Notes under the pieces: generated by a model
What the model saw: only the letters and a program-made list of their open reading frames with translations
Databases searched by the model: none
What the model was told of the DNA's origin: nothing
Assembly (NCBI GenBank): GCA_029572815.1
Contig: JAKPUQ010000059.1
Coordinates: forward strand, 1-64,000
DNA from: Bacillota bacterium
GTDB taxonomy: Bacteria; Bacillota; Clostridia; Oscillospirales; Ruminococcaceae
DNA length: 64,000 nucleotides
Direction: 5' to 3'
Translations under genes and position numbers: made by a program
Part shown: positions 1 to 7,113 of the stretch, in pieces
Numbering within the stretch: position 1 is the stretch's first letter
How the letters are laid out: the number at the start of each line of letters is the position of its first letter

Positions 1-177
1 GATGAATATATCTCGCTCTATGAAGAAGCTAAAGCCTTCGGTTATCCGGGATTAGTCAGCTACAACTATAAACGGATATTGGCATTGTTTGAACAGTGTA
101 AGATCATCTTTATGCAAAAAGAATCGCCTGAGACCGCTATCCCAAATGGTTCTTCCAATAAAGATCCGGCGGCGTAA
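1..177 (+). CDS. 3' end of an unrecognised gene (partial)
   Basis: The window opens inside a reading frame whose last 58 codons are seen, ending in TAA at 175-177. The tail has an aromatic, charged start (residues DEYISLYEEAKAFGYPG) and a low-complexity Ser/Asn/Pro end. I recognise no domain. A clear terminator follows 7 bases later, so this is the last gene of its transcript. It lies upstream of mobile-element remnants and may belong to that element, but this rests on position alone. Confidence 0.6.
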   Translation, partial: DEYISLYEEAKAFGYPGLVSYNYKRILALFEQCKIIFMQKESPETAIPNGSSNKDPAA

Positions 178-183
178 ACTTCT

Positions 184-214
184 CCCCACAGTATTGCTGT
201 GGGGATTTTTCTTT
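184..214 (+). terminator. Rho-independent terminator
   Basis: A perfect 8-bp stem (CCCCACAG with CTGTGGGG) with a 5-base loop is followed by a run of T. It ends the partial gene at the window start. Confidence 0.85.
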
Positions 215-352
215 ACTGGTAAATATTACTAATCGAATGTACGTTTCTTCTTTTGCCGCTTGTGCATCTATACAAAGATTTACTTCCCGATCGTTGCAAT
301 CTTCGTTTTTTTCGTTTCCCATCGGTATATATATGGAGGCACTTTTCATCAA

Positions 353-386
353 CGCTCTGCTGAGACATTCGGCAGGGCGTTTTTTT
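353..386 (+). terminator. Terminator-like hairpin upstream of the mobile-element genes
   Basis: CGCTCTGC (353-360) pairs with GCAGGGCG (372-379), with one G-T pair, and seven T follow. No convincing gene precedes it since the terminator at 184-214, so it may be an attenuator in the leader of the small reading frame at 442 rather than a gene end. Confidence 0.6.
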
Positions 387-441
387 AGTGCAAATATGTA
401 TTCTGCTATTAGGCAGGCAGCAAACAAAAGGAGGTGACGAA

Positions 442-549
442 TTGCCTGACACAGCCCACACAAATAGTTCGCACGAGCAGTTGCCCGTAACGAAAAAAGC
501 TGTTGGCTGTGTCGGGGATCTTATGAGAAAGGAGGAATGCTATGGGTAA
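442..549 (+). CDS. Small 35-aa reading frame with TTG start, coupled to the RepA-like gene
   Basis: A TTG codon lies 8 bases after an ideal Shine-Dalgarno (AAGGAGGTGA). It opens 35 codons and ends in TAA at 547-549, overlapping the ATG of the next gene at 542. The ribosome site and the overlap argue that it is translated and couples translation to the ATPase gene. The peptide (many Thr, Ser, His and Lys) matches no family I know. It could be a leader peptide or the remnant of a small element gene. Confidence 0.45.
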   Translation: MPDTAHTNSSHEQLPVTKKAVGCVGDLMRKEECYG

Positions 550-1306
550 TATGTTACAGACGAAAACCGCAGAAGAAATACTGTCAACAGTATTCAAGCC
601 GAAAGAGTTCATAATTGACGGACTGCTTACGCAGGGACTGTACGTCCTTGCAGGTGCACAGAAGGTAGGCAAGTCTTGGCTGGCAATGGATATCAGTCTT
701 AGCATTGCAACAGGAGTTCCTGTACTCGGACGTGATACTATTCAGGGAACTGCTTTGTATCTTTGTCTCGAGGATAACTATCAGCGACTACAGCGCAGAT
801 TGTTTCAGATGAACGCTGAAACGATTGAGAATCTACACTTCGCGATTGCTGCTGATAAAATCGGTGCAGGTCTTGAAGAACAGATAGAAAGCTTCAAGAA
901 AGAGCACGATGACTTGAAAATAGTTGTTGTCGATGTAATGCAAATGGTGCGCAGCAATGTTGAGTCGAGTTATGGTTCGGATTATGCAGAACTGATCGCG
1001 CTCAAACAGCTTGCTTATCGTTTAGGTATATGCATACTGATGATACATCATATGCGAAAAGCTAAAGACGATAATCCGTTCAATATGATGACAGGCAGTA
1101 CAGGTATTGGCGGTACAACTGACGGAAACTTTGCGCTCAAGGAAACAAAGTGCGGCTCAGGGAAAGCTATAGCGATACGCTGCACAGAGGAAGAAAGCAG
1201 ACGTGTCCATGAACTGGCTGAGAGGCATGGCTTGAAGCTGAATGACTTCGTTATGCGGTGCGCTCTCGGCAAGAAATCGTTGTCGCAAATGGCATCGACG
1301 AGATAG
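542..1306 (+). pseudogene. RepA-like AAA ATPase fragment fused to the N-terminus of MobC
   Basis: Residues 1 to about 205 resemble RepA/RegA-type hexameric helicase ATPases of plasmids and integrative elements. A Walker A (GAQKVGKS) lies near residue 40, a Walker B-like hydrophobic strand (IVVVDVMQM) near 127, and a GSTG..GTTDGNF segment near 185. Then the same frame switches to a MobC-like segment (TEEESRRVHELAERHGL), the ribbon-helix-helix end of a mobilization accessory protein. RepA proteins normally run to 300 or more residues and MobC is normally separate, so I infer an internal deletion that fused the two. The MobC part then loses frame near 1277. RBS AAAGGAGGAATGCT precedes the ATG. 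Confidence 0.7.
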
Positions 1307-1458
1307 TTCGACAGCAGAAAGCTATCGGTCGGAACCTGAATCAGATCGCTATACTTGCAAACATGGAGCGGCTAACCGCCGTGAACTTCCGGCCGCTCCT
1401 CGACGAACACAGGAAGGTCACGGAGCTGATAGGTCAGCTTCTTCGGGAGGTGAAGTAG
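1258..1458 (+). pseudogene. C-terminal half of MobC mobilization protein, shifted frame
   Basis: Residues IVVANGIDEIVRQQKAIGRN followed by LNQIAILANM are characteristic of the C-terminal half of relaxosome protein MobC. The N-terminal half lies in the frame of the preceding entry. One extra base in AAGAAATCG near 1277 would join them into a single protein. MobC binds the transfer origin with the relaxase. The stop codon TAG at 1456-1458 overlaps the GTG start of the relaxase, the coupling expected in an intact mob operon. The shift could be decay or a base-calling error. Confidence 0.7.
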
Positions 1459-1679
1459 TGGCGACGGTCACAGCGATAAGCACGAAAGGCGGTGGCGGCG
1501 GAAAGAAAAGTCTCGACTACATCTGCCGAGACGACAAGACCGAGGGCAAGAAATATGTGACGGCTCTCAACTGTTCGCTGCCCACTGCATACCAGGAATT
1601 CCAAAACACAAGAGTGATGTACGGAAAGACTGACGGCATTCGTTACTATCACTTTGTTCAATCTCACCCAAGCGGCTAC
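1458..1679 (+). pseudogene. Relaxase (MobA/MobP type) N-terminal fragment
   Basis: From the GTG at 1458 about 74 codons read as the start of a plasmid relaxase, the enzyme that nicks DNA at the transfer origin. Seen are a KGG..KKSLDYIC start, the YVTALNC segment and GIRYYHFVQSHPSGY. Similarity stops right after HPSGY, before the HxDxxHxH metal site that such enzymes need. The remaining frame to 2312 is not relaxase-like until about 1950. I infer a deletion that joined this fragment to unrelated sequence, leaving no active enzyme. Confidence 0.75.
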
Positions 1680-1689
1680 AATACCAACT

Positions 1690-1980
1690 ATGGTCTGCGT
1701 CCAGGAACACAACTGGCTGGCGCTGATTTCGCAGCTGAAACTTCTGACAGATACGCTGTTCGATGTCAAGGCTCAGACAGACGAGACAATGACATATGCA
1801 CAGATGGAACGGTACCTGCGAAATCAGCAGAAAATATACGATCAGCTGCTGGAACAGGGGAAGGAGATTCAGGAGCAGACGTCACAGAACGTGACGGCAG
1901 AGGTATCGAGGCTGGATCAGGCGGCGAAGGACCTCGTCTCACAGGCTGGGAAGAATTTAAAGCAGAAGATTTCGAAAAGT
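1690..1980 (+). pseudogene. Coiled-coil fragment of another element gene
   Basis: Frame 1 here reads about 95 residues (LISQLKLLTDTLFDVKAQTD, then a Gln/Glu/Leu-rich heptad region with RNQQKIYDQLLEQGKEIQEQ). This looks like a coiled-coil mobilization-associated protein that has lost its start. It begins only after the relaxase fragment ends, has no ribosome site, and runs into the DUF5655-like sequence in a different frame. I do not recognise the exact family. Confidence 0.5.
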
Positions 1981-2312
1981 TATCTAGTGGCGCAAATAAA
2001 GAACTCTTAGATATTTTTGAAACTATAAACGATTATTGCCTTTCTATCTCACAAAACATAATCAGAAACACTACAAAGCATTACATTGGATACAGCGAAG
2101 GAAAAAGTTTTGCAGACTTTCATTTTAACTCCGGCTACTGCCACTTGATGCTTCGTACTATTAAGTATTCTGATCCGCAAAACAAAATAGAACTTCTTGG
2201 TGATAACTACAACTGGGCTAAGAAAGCAAAACTCAGGATCTATCCTGGCGATGATTTAGAGTATATTAAAGGCTTAATCAAGCAAAGCTACGATTCATTG
2301 TTTAGTAATTAA
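1950..2312 (+). pseudogene. DUF5655-like C-terminal domain fragment
   Basis: About 120 residues ending in TAA at 2310-2312 resemble the DUF5655 domain: an EDFEKLSS start, a TKHYIGYSEGKSFADF core and an end with DLEYIKGLIKQSYD. That domain is usually the C-terminal part of larger proteins, some tied to restriction or nuclease functions. Here it has no own start and continues the relaxase frame by accident. The bases from about 1950 to 1990 read sensibly both as the coiled-coil fragment (frame 1) and as this domain (frame 3), so a recombination joint lies there. Confidence 0.5.
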
Positions 2313-2322
2313 AATAAAAAGA

Positions 2323-2357
2323 GCCGATAGTCATAAAAGCTATCGGCTTGATTTTAT
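2323..2357 (+). terminator. Terminator after the mobile-element remnant
   Basis: A perfect 9-bp stem AGCCGATAG (2323-2331) with CTATCGGCT (2341-2349) is followed by TGATTTTAT. It probably belonged to the gene carrying the DUF5655-like domain. Confidence 0.75.
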
Positions 2358-2513
2358 ATATGGTCAGCAGAAAATATTGGAGGGTGAGATATGGTGAAGA
2401 GGTATGCTATGAGGGTATGAGTGGGTTAATGTCGAAAAATCAAATAATAAGCATGACTATCAACTATCTGCTGAGTCGCTATTAGAAAGCGAGCAATGAC
2501 GGAAGGTAGGAAT

Positions 2514-2546
2514 GCAAAAAGAAAAACACCCCTATAAATAGGGATG
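2514..2546 (-). terminator. Terminator downstream of tRNA-Leu
   Basis: On the minus strand CATCCCTAT pairs with ATAGGGGTG (one G-T pair) and is followed by TTTTTCTTTTT. It lies 50 bases past the 3' end of the tRNA. Confidence 0.75.
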
Positions 2547-2595
2547 CTTTTCACTAACGTCAAATGAGAAATATCTCCATTGTGACGTCTAAATA

Positions 2596-2680
2596 TGGTG
2601 CGGGTGACAGGACTTGAACCTGCATTCCTTTCGGAAGTAGCACCTAAAACTACCGTGTCTGCCGATTTCACCACACCCGC
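2596..2680 (-). tRNA. tRNA-Leu (anticodon TAG)
   Basis: On the minus strand the acceptor arm GCGGGTG pairs with CACCCGC, followed by discriminator A and an encoded CCA. The anticodon stem GTAGT/GCTAC encloses the loop TTTAGGT with anticodon TAG (2644-2646 on the plus strand). A long variable arm (class II) and GGTTCAAGTCC in the T arm are present. All arms look intact. Confidence 0.93.
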
Positions 2681-2752
2681 ATATTAAATTTTGCTGTCGA
2701 TTTTGACTGCCGACAGTGGACGGTTTTATAAACCAATGACGTAGCGTGAACG

Positions 2753-2787
2753 AAATCTGGTGCTTATGCCAATTTCGCCATACCCGC
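2753..2787 (-). pseudogene. 5' half of a tRNA-Leu, broken in the anticodon loop
   Basis: Minus-strand bases start with an acceptor strand GCGGGTA, then a D arm (TGGCGAAATTGGCA), then GCACCAG, the 5' side of an anticodon stem, and ATTT of its loop. The similarity then stops. No pairing 3' half follows within 70 bases. It differs from the neighbouring intact tRNA-Leu, so it is a remnant of a second Leu isoacceptor. Integrases often recombine in tRNA genes, so this may be an attachment-site scar. Confidence 0.6.
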
Positions 2788-2790
2788 GTA

Positions 2791-3270
2791 TTACTTTATA
2801 TATCTGATTTTTTGTGCAGCAAGAGTTTTATCCCTATAGTTAAAGTATTCTAAAACATCTTCACCATTAATAACTGCTTGTTCCCAAGTTGTTGTATTAA
2901 TGTCATACGCGCTGAATTTTATTTTCTTATCGATCTCCTTGTACATTTTCCAAAACAGTTCATACATTCTGTCATACATTTTATTGCTGCAAACTACGCC
3001 GAATTCAATGGTATCCATCTGATCTGTGGGATCGCGGAATAAATCAAAAACAATGCAGTTACTTGTGTGATCTCCAAAGACCCATATATCTCCCTGACCG
3101 GAAGGAGTGTTCAAAAAGGTCTTTTCTATTTCTCTGGCATCTACAGTAACATCAAGAAGCTCCATGATATCGGGAAGAAGGGTTTTCGATTCAGTGTAAT
3201 CATAACCATATAAAATGATATCAAAAGGACCACATACTCTGAATGTACAAACTTTCTTTTTATCAAACAT
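2791..3270 (-). CDS. Hypothetical protein (159 aa)
   Basis: The frame encodes about 159 residues from the ATG at 3268-3270, chosen because GGAG lies 9 bases upstream. An in-frame ATG at 3300 has no such site. The protein is soluble, rich in aromatic and acidic residues, with no signal peptide and no motif I recognise (DIWVFGDHTSNCIVFDLFRD is its most distinctive stretch). A perfect promoter at 3340-3368 drives it and it is read toward the tRNA half. It could be an immunity-like or element-borne protein, but that is a guess from context. Confidence 0.75.
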   Translation of the reverse strand: MFDKKKVCTFRVCGPFDIILYGYDYTESKTLLPDIMELLDVTVDAREIEKTFLNTPSGQGDIWVFGDHTSNCIVFDLFRDPTDQMDTIEFGVVCSNKMYDRMYELFWKMYKEIDKKIKFSAYDINTTTWEQAVINGEDVLEYFNYRDKTLAAQKIRYIK

Positions 3271-3339
3271 AGAAATACTCCAATGACATGGAAAGGACAA
3301 ACGATGTGCGTGACATTACCTGTGAACAACACAATATTA

Positions 3340-3368
3340 ATTATACAGTTTTGTAAGGGATTTGTCAA
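3340..3368 (-). promoter_or_regulatory. Sigma-A promoter for the 159-aa hypothetical gene
   Basis: On the minus strand TTGACA (3363-3368) and TATAAT (3340-3345) are separated by exactly 17 bases, a full consensus match. Confidence 0.85.
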
Positions 3369-3379
3369 GGGGGGATATA

Positions 3380-4283
3380 TCACTTGTTGAGAGCATTGCG
3401 GAAATGTTCCGCAAAGGCGCTGATGGACATATATCGCTGCTCTCTTTCGGGGGGAGACAGCTCTGAGAACCACGCTGTAAAGTGCGTCGGAAAGCTCCCA
3501 TTTGTTACGTGAGCAGGGGATAAAGGCACATTTTTCGTATCTCTCGGCTATATCGGCGCCTGAGAAGCTTCCGAAAATATCGAATATGATTGCTCCGAGA
3601 GTAAAGACGTTAGTGACCTCATCTATAACAGCTCCCTTTATGTACTCCTCGGGAGCCTTCAGGCGTTTGGTACCCCAGTAATCTGCGCCGAGAGTATTCA
3701 CTACTGGAGCCTTGCGAAAGAAGTCGATATCGCAGATAGTAAGCTTGCCACGGTCAAAATCGTAGATAAGGCTGCCGTCGTAGAAATCGCAGGCAACATA
3801 GCCCTTTGCAGCAGTATTCTCAAGGAATGAGATAATATCCGATACTGCATTCAGCCGATTATCTATGGGAAGCTTTTTGAATCGCTGATATGGAGGCGTT
3901 ATGTTCTCTGTTTTATATTTATCGAAGTTCCAGTGATCGAAGAGCCCCTCTCCGTCAGCCCAGTCAAAAACCGCAGCATACAGCTCTCCATACTGAAAGC
4001 TGTCCTTGAGAGTGATAAGGGAAGGGTGAGCAAGGTCGCGGTATATCTGAACAGCATTTTTCAGAGACGCAATTGACTCTGCAGGGGAGACCTCTCCCTC
4101 TATGGTATCCGCTCCTGCGACTTTGAAGAAATATTTGCCCTGGGAGTTTTCAACTCCGAAGCATATACAGCCCGAGCCTGTTTCGTCAATAACCGAAAAC
4201 ACCTTGCCGTATTTATTCAGCCATGTCATATCATGTGCAGTTCTTAGTCTGTAGCTTATACCGTTAATGCTCTGTATTACCAT
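3380..4283 (-). CDS. Protein-kinase-like protein, frameshifted in a G6 run
   Basis: The start is the ATG at 4281-4283 behind GGAGGTAAA. The protein has a kinase-type fold: an N-lobe with FFKVAG (likely Lys), a catalytic-loop-like GYVACDFYDGSLIYDF, a DxD metal motif in TICDIDFF, and YWGTKRLKAPEEY as in the activation segment. It resembles small eukaryotic-like Ser/Thr kinases of Clostridia. One surplus G in the run 3449-3454 shifts the frame. With five G the sequence continues SPEREQRYMSISAFAEHF and stops at 3380, as in relatives, giving about 300 residues. As written, the frame runs on meaninglessly to 3141. The shift may be an assembly error. Downstream gene 2791 has its own promoter. Confidence 0.75.
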
Positions 4284-4299
4284 TTTACCTCCGAAAAAC

Positions 4300-4328
4300 A
4301 AAAAGAGGAGCATAACGTTCCTCTTTTT
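4300..4328 (-). terminator. Terminator between the zinc-binding gene and the kinase
   Basis: AAAAAGAGGA and TCCTCTTTTT form a 10-bp stem with a 9-base loop. A and T runs on both sides allow it to work in either direction. Some readthrough is likely needed to express the kinase, since I see no strong promoter after it. Confidence 0.75.
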
Positions 4329-4340
4329 ATGTTTGTTTAA

Positions 4341-4844
4341 TTATTCATTTTGAGCTCCGCTGTTAAGAGCCTCTTCCGCAGCCTTGGCTGCTTCTGCCAG
4401 TGAAGATGCTTCCTGAGCGCCTTCATTTACAGTCTGCTGAACAGGTGCAGGAGCAGGGGCTTCCTGTGCGGGAGCAGGAGTTTCAGCCGTTGTCTGAGCA
4501 GGAGCTGCTGCCTGAGCAGGAGCCTCTGTCTTTGGCTTGGGAGCAGTCTCCTCATTAGCCTTTTTCTCTGCCGCTTCCTTTTCTGTACGGTCGCCCTTTG
4601 ACTCTATATAGAGTTCGTCGTCAGCGATACTGCCGACAAATCTGAGCTGTTTTACAGGAATTCTCTTTAGGGGAGAATAGATGAATGCCTTACATGAATA
4701 GTTCTGTTCAACGAGACCTCTCTTTTCACAGAGAACTCTGTTTCCATCCTTGGTTCTTTTACCGTATGAGCAGTAATCGCACTTAGGATCGATCTTTTTA
4801 TCGAAATATTTAGCTCCGCCCTGGAAAAATGAGAATAAACCCAT
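4341..4844 (-). CDS. Hypothetical protein with Cys cluster and Ala/Pro-rich tail (167 aa)
   Basis: The N-terminal 60 residues hold four spaced cysteines (CDYCSYG, then LCEKRG and SCKAF; about residues 23, 26, 39 and 51), which suggests a small metal-binding fold. From about residue 85 the chain becomes a Lys/Glu then Ala/Pro/Gln-rich low-complexity tail, probably unstructured. There is no signal peptide. GAGGTGATT precedes the ATG and a promoter lies at 4876-4904. It is followed by the kinase-like gene, and a functional link is possible but unproven. I do not recognise a named family. Confidence 0.8.
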   Translation of the reverse strand: MGLFSFFQGGAKYFDKKIDPKCDYCSYGKRTKDGNRVLCEKRGLVEQNYSCKAFIYSPLKRIPVKQLRFVGSIADDELYIESKGDRTEKEAAEKKANEETAPKPKTEAPAQAAAPAQTTAETPAPAQEAPAPAPVQQTVNEGAQEASSLAEAAKAAEEALNSGAQNE

Positions 4845-4875
4845 TAATAATCACCTCAAAAATAAATCTAAAATA

Positions 4876-4904
4876 AGTATATCACAAATAAATTCTTTTG
4901 TCCA
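4876..4904 (-). promoter_or_regulatory. Promoter for the 167-aa gene
   Basis: On the minus strand TGGACA (4899-4904), a 17-base spacer and TATACT (4876-4881). Confidence 0.7.
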
Positions 4905-5059
4905 GTGATTTTTGAAAAATTATATATTTATTTGAAAAAGCAACTGTTCCATTGTTAGTATTGCACAAAGAATAATGCTGCTTACTGGTGAATTAAACCG
5001 TTATATTAATATATTAAGTCTTACATCTGTAAATCTTAGTAGATACTAACAAATTAAGA
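4905..5059. other. AT-rich divergent spacer
   Basis: About 155 bases between divergent promoters contain no reading frame of note. The decamer GATACTAACA at 5042-5051 recurs at 25929-25938 upstream of the hydrogenase operon, and TTGTTAGTATTGCACAA near 4955 is a loose inverted repeat. Nothing else is evident. Confidence 0.5.
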
Positions 5060-5077
5060 TTGACAATGTTGTAACAA
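5060..5077. promoter_or_regulatory. Possible Rex-like operator over the -35 box
   Basis: TTGACAATGTTGTAACAA is a degenerate 18-bp match to the Rex-type pattern TTGTGAANNNNTTCACAA, good at both ends and poor in the middle. Rex senses the NADH/NAD ratio and commonly controls hydrogenase genes. The position over the -35 box would suit repression. Confidence 0.3.
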
Positions 5078-5088
5078 TGTGTTAGAAT
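5060..5088 (+). promoter_or_regulatory. Sigma-A promoter for the hydrogenase regulator-hydG operon
   Basis: TTGACA (5060-5065), a 17-base spacer and TAGAAT (5083-5088) form a strong promoter. Transcription should start near 5095. Confidence 0.85.
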
Positions 5089-5094
5089 GTATAT

Positions 5095-5244
5095 AGCGGG
5101 ACAGAGGATTTATTCTCTGTTTGGCGGTTTGAATTTATTGTTTTCGGGCAGCAGGGTGGATACTCTGTTATCGGATGGCAGTTGAATGATATGAACGATC
5201 ATATAGCAGACTATCTCCGTCCGTACCATGGGCGGAGTTTTTTT
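5095..5244 (+). promoter_or_regulatory. Structured leader ending in a terminator: candidate riboswitch or attenuator
   Basis: From the predicted start near 5095 the RNA forms several local hairpins: CAGAG/CTCTG near 5103, AGGGT/ACTCT near 5155, ATATGA/TCATAT near 5190. It then forms a strong terminator CTCCGTCC (5215-5222) with GGGCGGAG (5230-5237) and seven T. This stands before the first gene of the operon, so the terminator must be conditional or leaky. I could not match it to a riboswitch class I know. Confidence 0.65.
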
Positions 5245-5280
5245 GTTGACTGCCGTTTTTCTGCCTGCAAAGGAGGAGAA

Positions 5281-5529
5281 ATGGAAAATAAACGTATTGC
5301 GGTAGCTGCTATTGTAATTGATGAGCAATCCGCAGCTGTAGAGGTGAACAATGTACTTCATGAATACAGCGACATCATCATCGGACGAATGGGGATACCC
5401 TACAAGGAGCGGGGAATATCACTGATATCTGTAGCTCTTGACGCGGAGCCCGATGTTATAAGCAGTCTCACAGGAAGACTGGGACAGATACAGGGCGTAT
5501 CTGTAAAGGCAGCGATATCCAAAAAGTAA
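5281..5529 (+). CDS. TM1266-type iron-only hydrogenase system regulator
   Basis: This 82-residue protein starts MENKRIAVAAIVIDEQSAAV and contains HEYSDIIIGRMGIPYKERGI and an ACT-like beta-alpha-beta pattern. These are the marks of the small TM1266 family, found next to [FeFe]-hydrogenase maturation genes and related to the ligand-binding domain of NikR. Its effector is not known to me. An AAAGGAGG site precedes the ATG. hydG follows after 30 bases in the same operon, which strongly supports the assignment. Length is normal for the family. Confidence 0.85.
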   Translation: MENKRIAVAAIVIDEQSAAVEVNNVLHEYSDIIIGRMGIPYKERGISLISVALDAEPDVISSLTGRLGQIQGVSVKAAISKK

Positions 5530-5559
5530 AAGGTAATTATTCAAACAGGAGGAATTATT

Positions 5560-7011
5560 ATGTACGATATGAAGTCACTCAAGGCTGAGGAATTTATAAA
5601 TGACGAAGAAATAAAGGCTACTCTGGAGTATGCCGAGCAGAACAAGCACAACCGTGAGCTCATCGAGCAGATACTTGAAAAGGCAAGACCCAGGAAAACC
5701 GGCAGAGGCGTTGAATGTGCAGGACTTTCTCACCGTGAGGCAAGTGTGCTCCTTGCCTGTGATATTCCCGAAATGACAGAGAAAATGTACGATCTTGCCC
5801 GTGAGATAAAGGAGGCATTCTACGGCAACAGAATAGTTATGTTTGCTCCTCTTTACCTCTCGAATTACTGCGTAAATCAGTGCGTATACTGTCCCTATCA
5901 TATGCAGAACAAGGAGATCCCCCGTAAGAAACTGACTCAGGAGGAGATACGTCAGGAGGTAATCGCTCTCCAGGACATGGGACACAAGCGTCTTGCCATA
6001 GAGTCGGGCGAGGATCCTGTAAACAATCCTATCGAGTACATACTCGAGTGTATCAATACTATCTATTCCATCAAGCACAAGAACGGCGCTATCCGCCGTG
6101 TAAATGTAAACATTGCGGCTACAACTGTTGAGAATTACAAGAAGCTCCATGACGCAGGCATCGGCACATACATCCTCTTCCAGGAGACCTACCACAAGGA
6201 GAGCTATGAGAGGCTCCACCCCGCAGGACCCAAGCACAACTATGCTTATCACACAGAGGCTATGGACCGTGCTATGGAGGGCGGTATCGATGACGTAGGT
6301 CTGGGCGTTCTCTTCGGACTTGATATGTACAAGTATGAGTTCGCAGGACTTCTCATGCACGCCGAGCACCTTGAAGCTGTTCACGGCGTAGGTCCTCATA
6401 CTATAAGCGTTCCCCGTGTAAAGAGGGCTTCTGACATTGATCCCACAGTTTTCGACAACGGTATCGACGATGATACATTTGCAAAGATAATCGCTTGTAT
6501 CAGAATAGCTGTTCCTTACACAGGCATGATAATCTCCACCCGTGAGAACGAGTCATGTCGTGAGAAGGTTCTTGAGCTTGGTGTATCGCAGATCTCAGGC
6601 GGCTCAAGAACATCTGTTGGCGGTTATGCAGGATATACTCCCGAGGAGAGACCTCATGATACAGAGCAGTTTGACGTTTCCGACCAGCGTTCGCTTGATG
6701 AGGTAGTAAAGTGGCTCATGGACATGGGACATATCCCCTCATTCTGTACAGCCTGCTATCGTGAGGGAAGAACAGGCGACCGTTTCATGGCACTCTGCAA
6801 GGTGGGACAGATCCAGAACTGCTGTCACCCTAATGCTCTCATGACACTTCAGGAGTATCTGACCGACCATGCTTCGCCTGAGACCAAGAAAGTGGGCGAG
6901 GCGCTCATTGCGAAGGAGATACTCAACGTTCCCGATGAGAAGCGCAGACAGCGCGCAATGGATTATCTTGACGAAATAAAGAACGGCGGAAAGCGCGATT
7001 TCAGATTTTAA
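5560..7011 (+). CDS. hydG: [FeFe] hydrogenase H-cluster maturase HydG
   Basis: HydG is a radical-SAM enzyme that cleaves tyrosine to make the CO and CN ligands of the H-cluster. The 483-residue protein has the radical-SAM triad CVNQCVYC (Cys104, 108, 111) and the HydG-specific C-terminal cluster site CX2CX22C (Cys396, 399, 422), which separates it from ThiH. Length fits the family. RBS AGGAGG lies 8 bases before the ATG. It follows the TM1266-type regulator. Partner maturases HydE and HydF are not in this window, while the hydrogenase itself is encoded at 26129-30316. Confidence 0.95.
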   Translation: MYDMKSLKAEEFINDEEIKATLEYAEQNKHNRELIEQILEKARPRKTGRGVECAGLSHREASVLLACDIPEMTEKMYDLAREIKEAFYGNRIVMFAPLYLSNYCVNQCVYCPYHMQNKEIPRKKLTQEEIRQEVIALQDMGHKRLAIESGEDPVNNPIEYILECINTIYSIKHKNGAIRRVNVNIAATTVENYKKLHDAGIGTYILFQETYHKESYERLHPAGPKHNYAYHTEAMDRAMEGGIDDVGLGVLFGLDMYKYEFAGLLMHAEHLEAVHGVGPHTISVPRVKRASDIDPTVFDNGIDDDTFAKIIACIRIAVPYTGMIISTRENESCREKVLELGVSQISGGSRTSVGGYAGYTPEERPHDTEQFDVSDQRSLDEVVKWLMDMGHIPSFCTACYREGRTGDRFMALCKVGQIQNCCHPNALMTLQEYLTDHASPETKKVGEALIAKEILNVPDEKRRQRAMDYLDEIKNGGKRDFRF

Positions 7012-7020
7012 GTAATAGGA

Positions 7021-7046
7021 GCCCTGCCTTTGCAGGGCTTTTTTAT
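7021..7046 (+). terminator. Terminator after hydG
   Basis: GCCCTGC pairs with GCAGGGC over a 4-base loop and is followed by seven T. Confidence 0.9.
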
Positions 7047-7075
7047 TTGACAAATCATGTTCAATGTGTTACAAT
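7047..7075 (+). promoter_or_regulatory. Promoter for the 54-aa peptide gene
   Basis: TTGACA (7047-7052), a 17-base spacer and TACAAT (7070-7075). It begins directly at the T run of the hydG terminator. Confidence 0.8.
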
Positions 7076-7113
7076 AGTCTGTGATATCATATATATAACA
7101 GGAGGACAATAAA

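Noticed and set aside
237-437. 66-codon frame on the plus strand with Ser/Phe-rich product
   Set aside because: No ribosome site, crosses a terminator-like hairpin, and the composition is that of non-coding AT/T-rich sequence.
1242-1457. Upstream extension of the relaxase frame to 1242
   Set aside because: The bases there encode MobC in another frame; the relaxase begins at the GTG at 1458.
2426-2674. 82-codon minus-strand frame over the tRNA-Leu
   Set aside because: It is the translation of the tRNA gene itself (the T-arm reads as NAGSSPVTRT), a known artefact.
2681-2752. CTGTCG/CGACAG hairpin between the two tRNA-Leu sequences as a terminator
   Set aside because: It lacks a T run on either strand and may simply be scar sequence.
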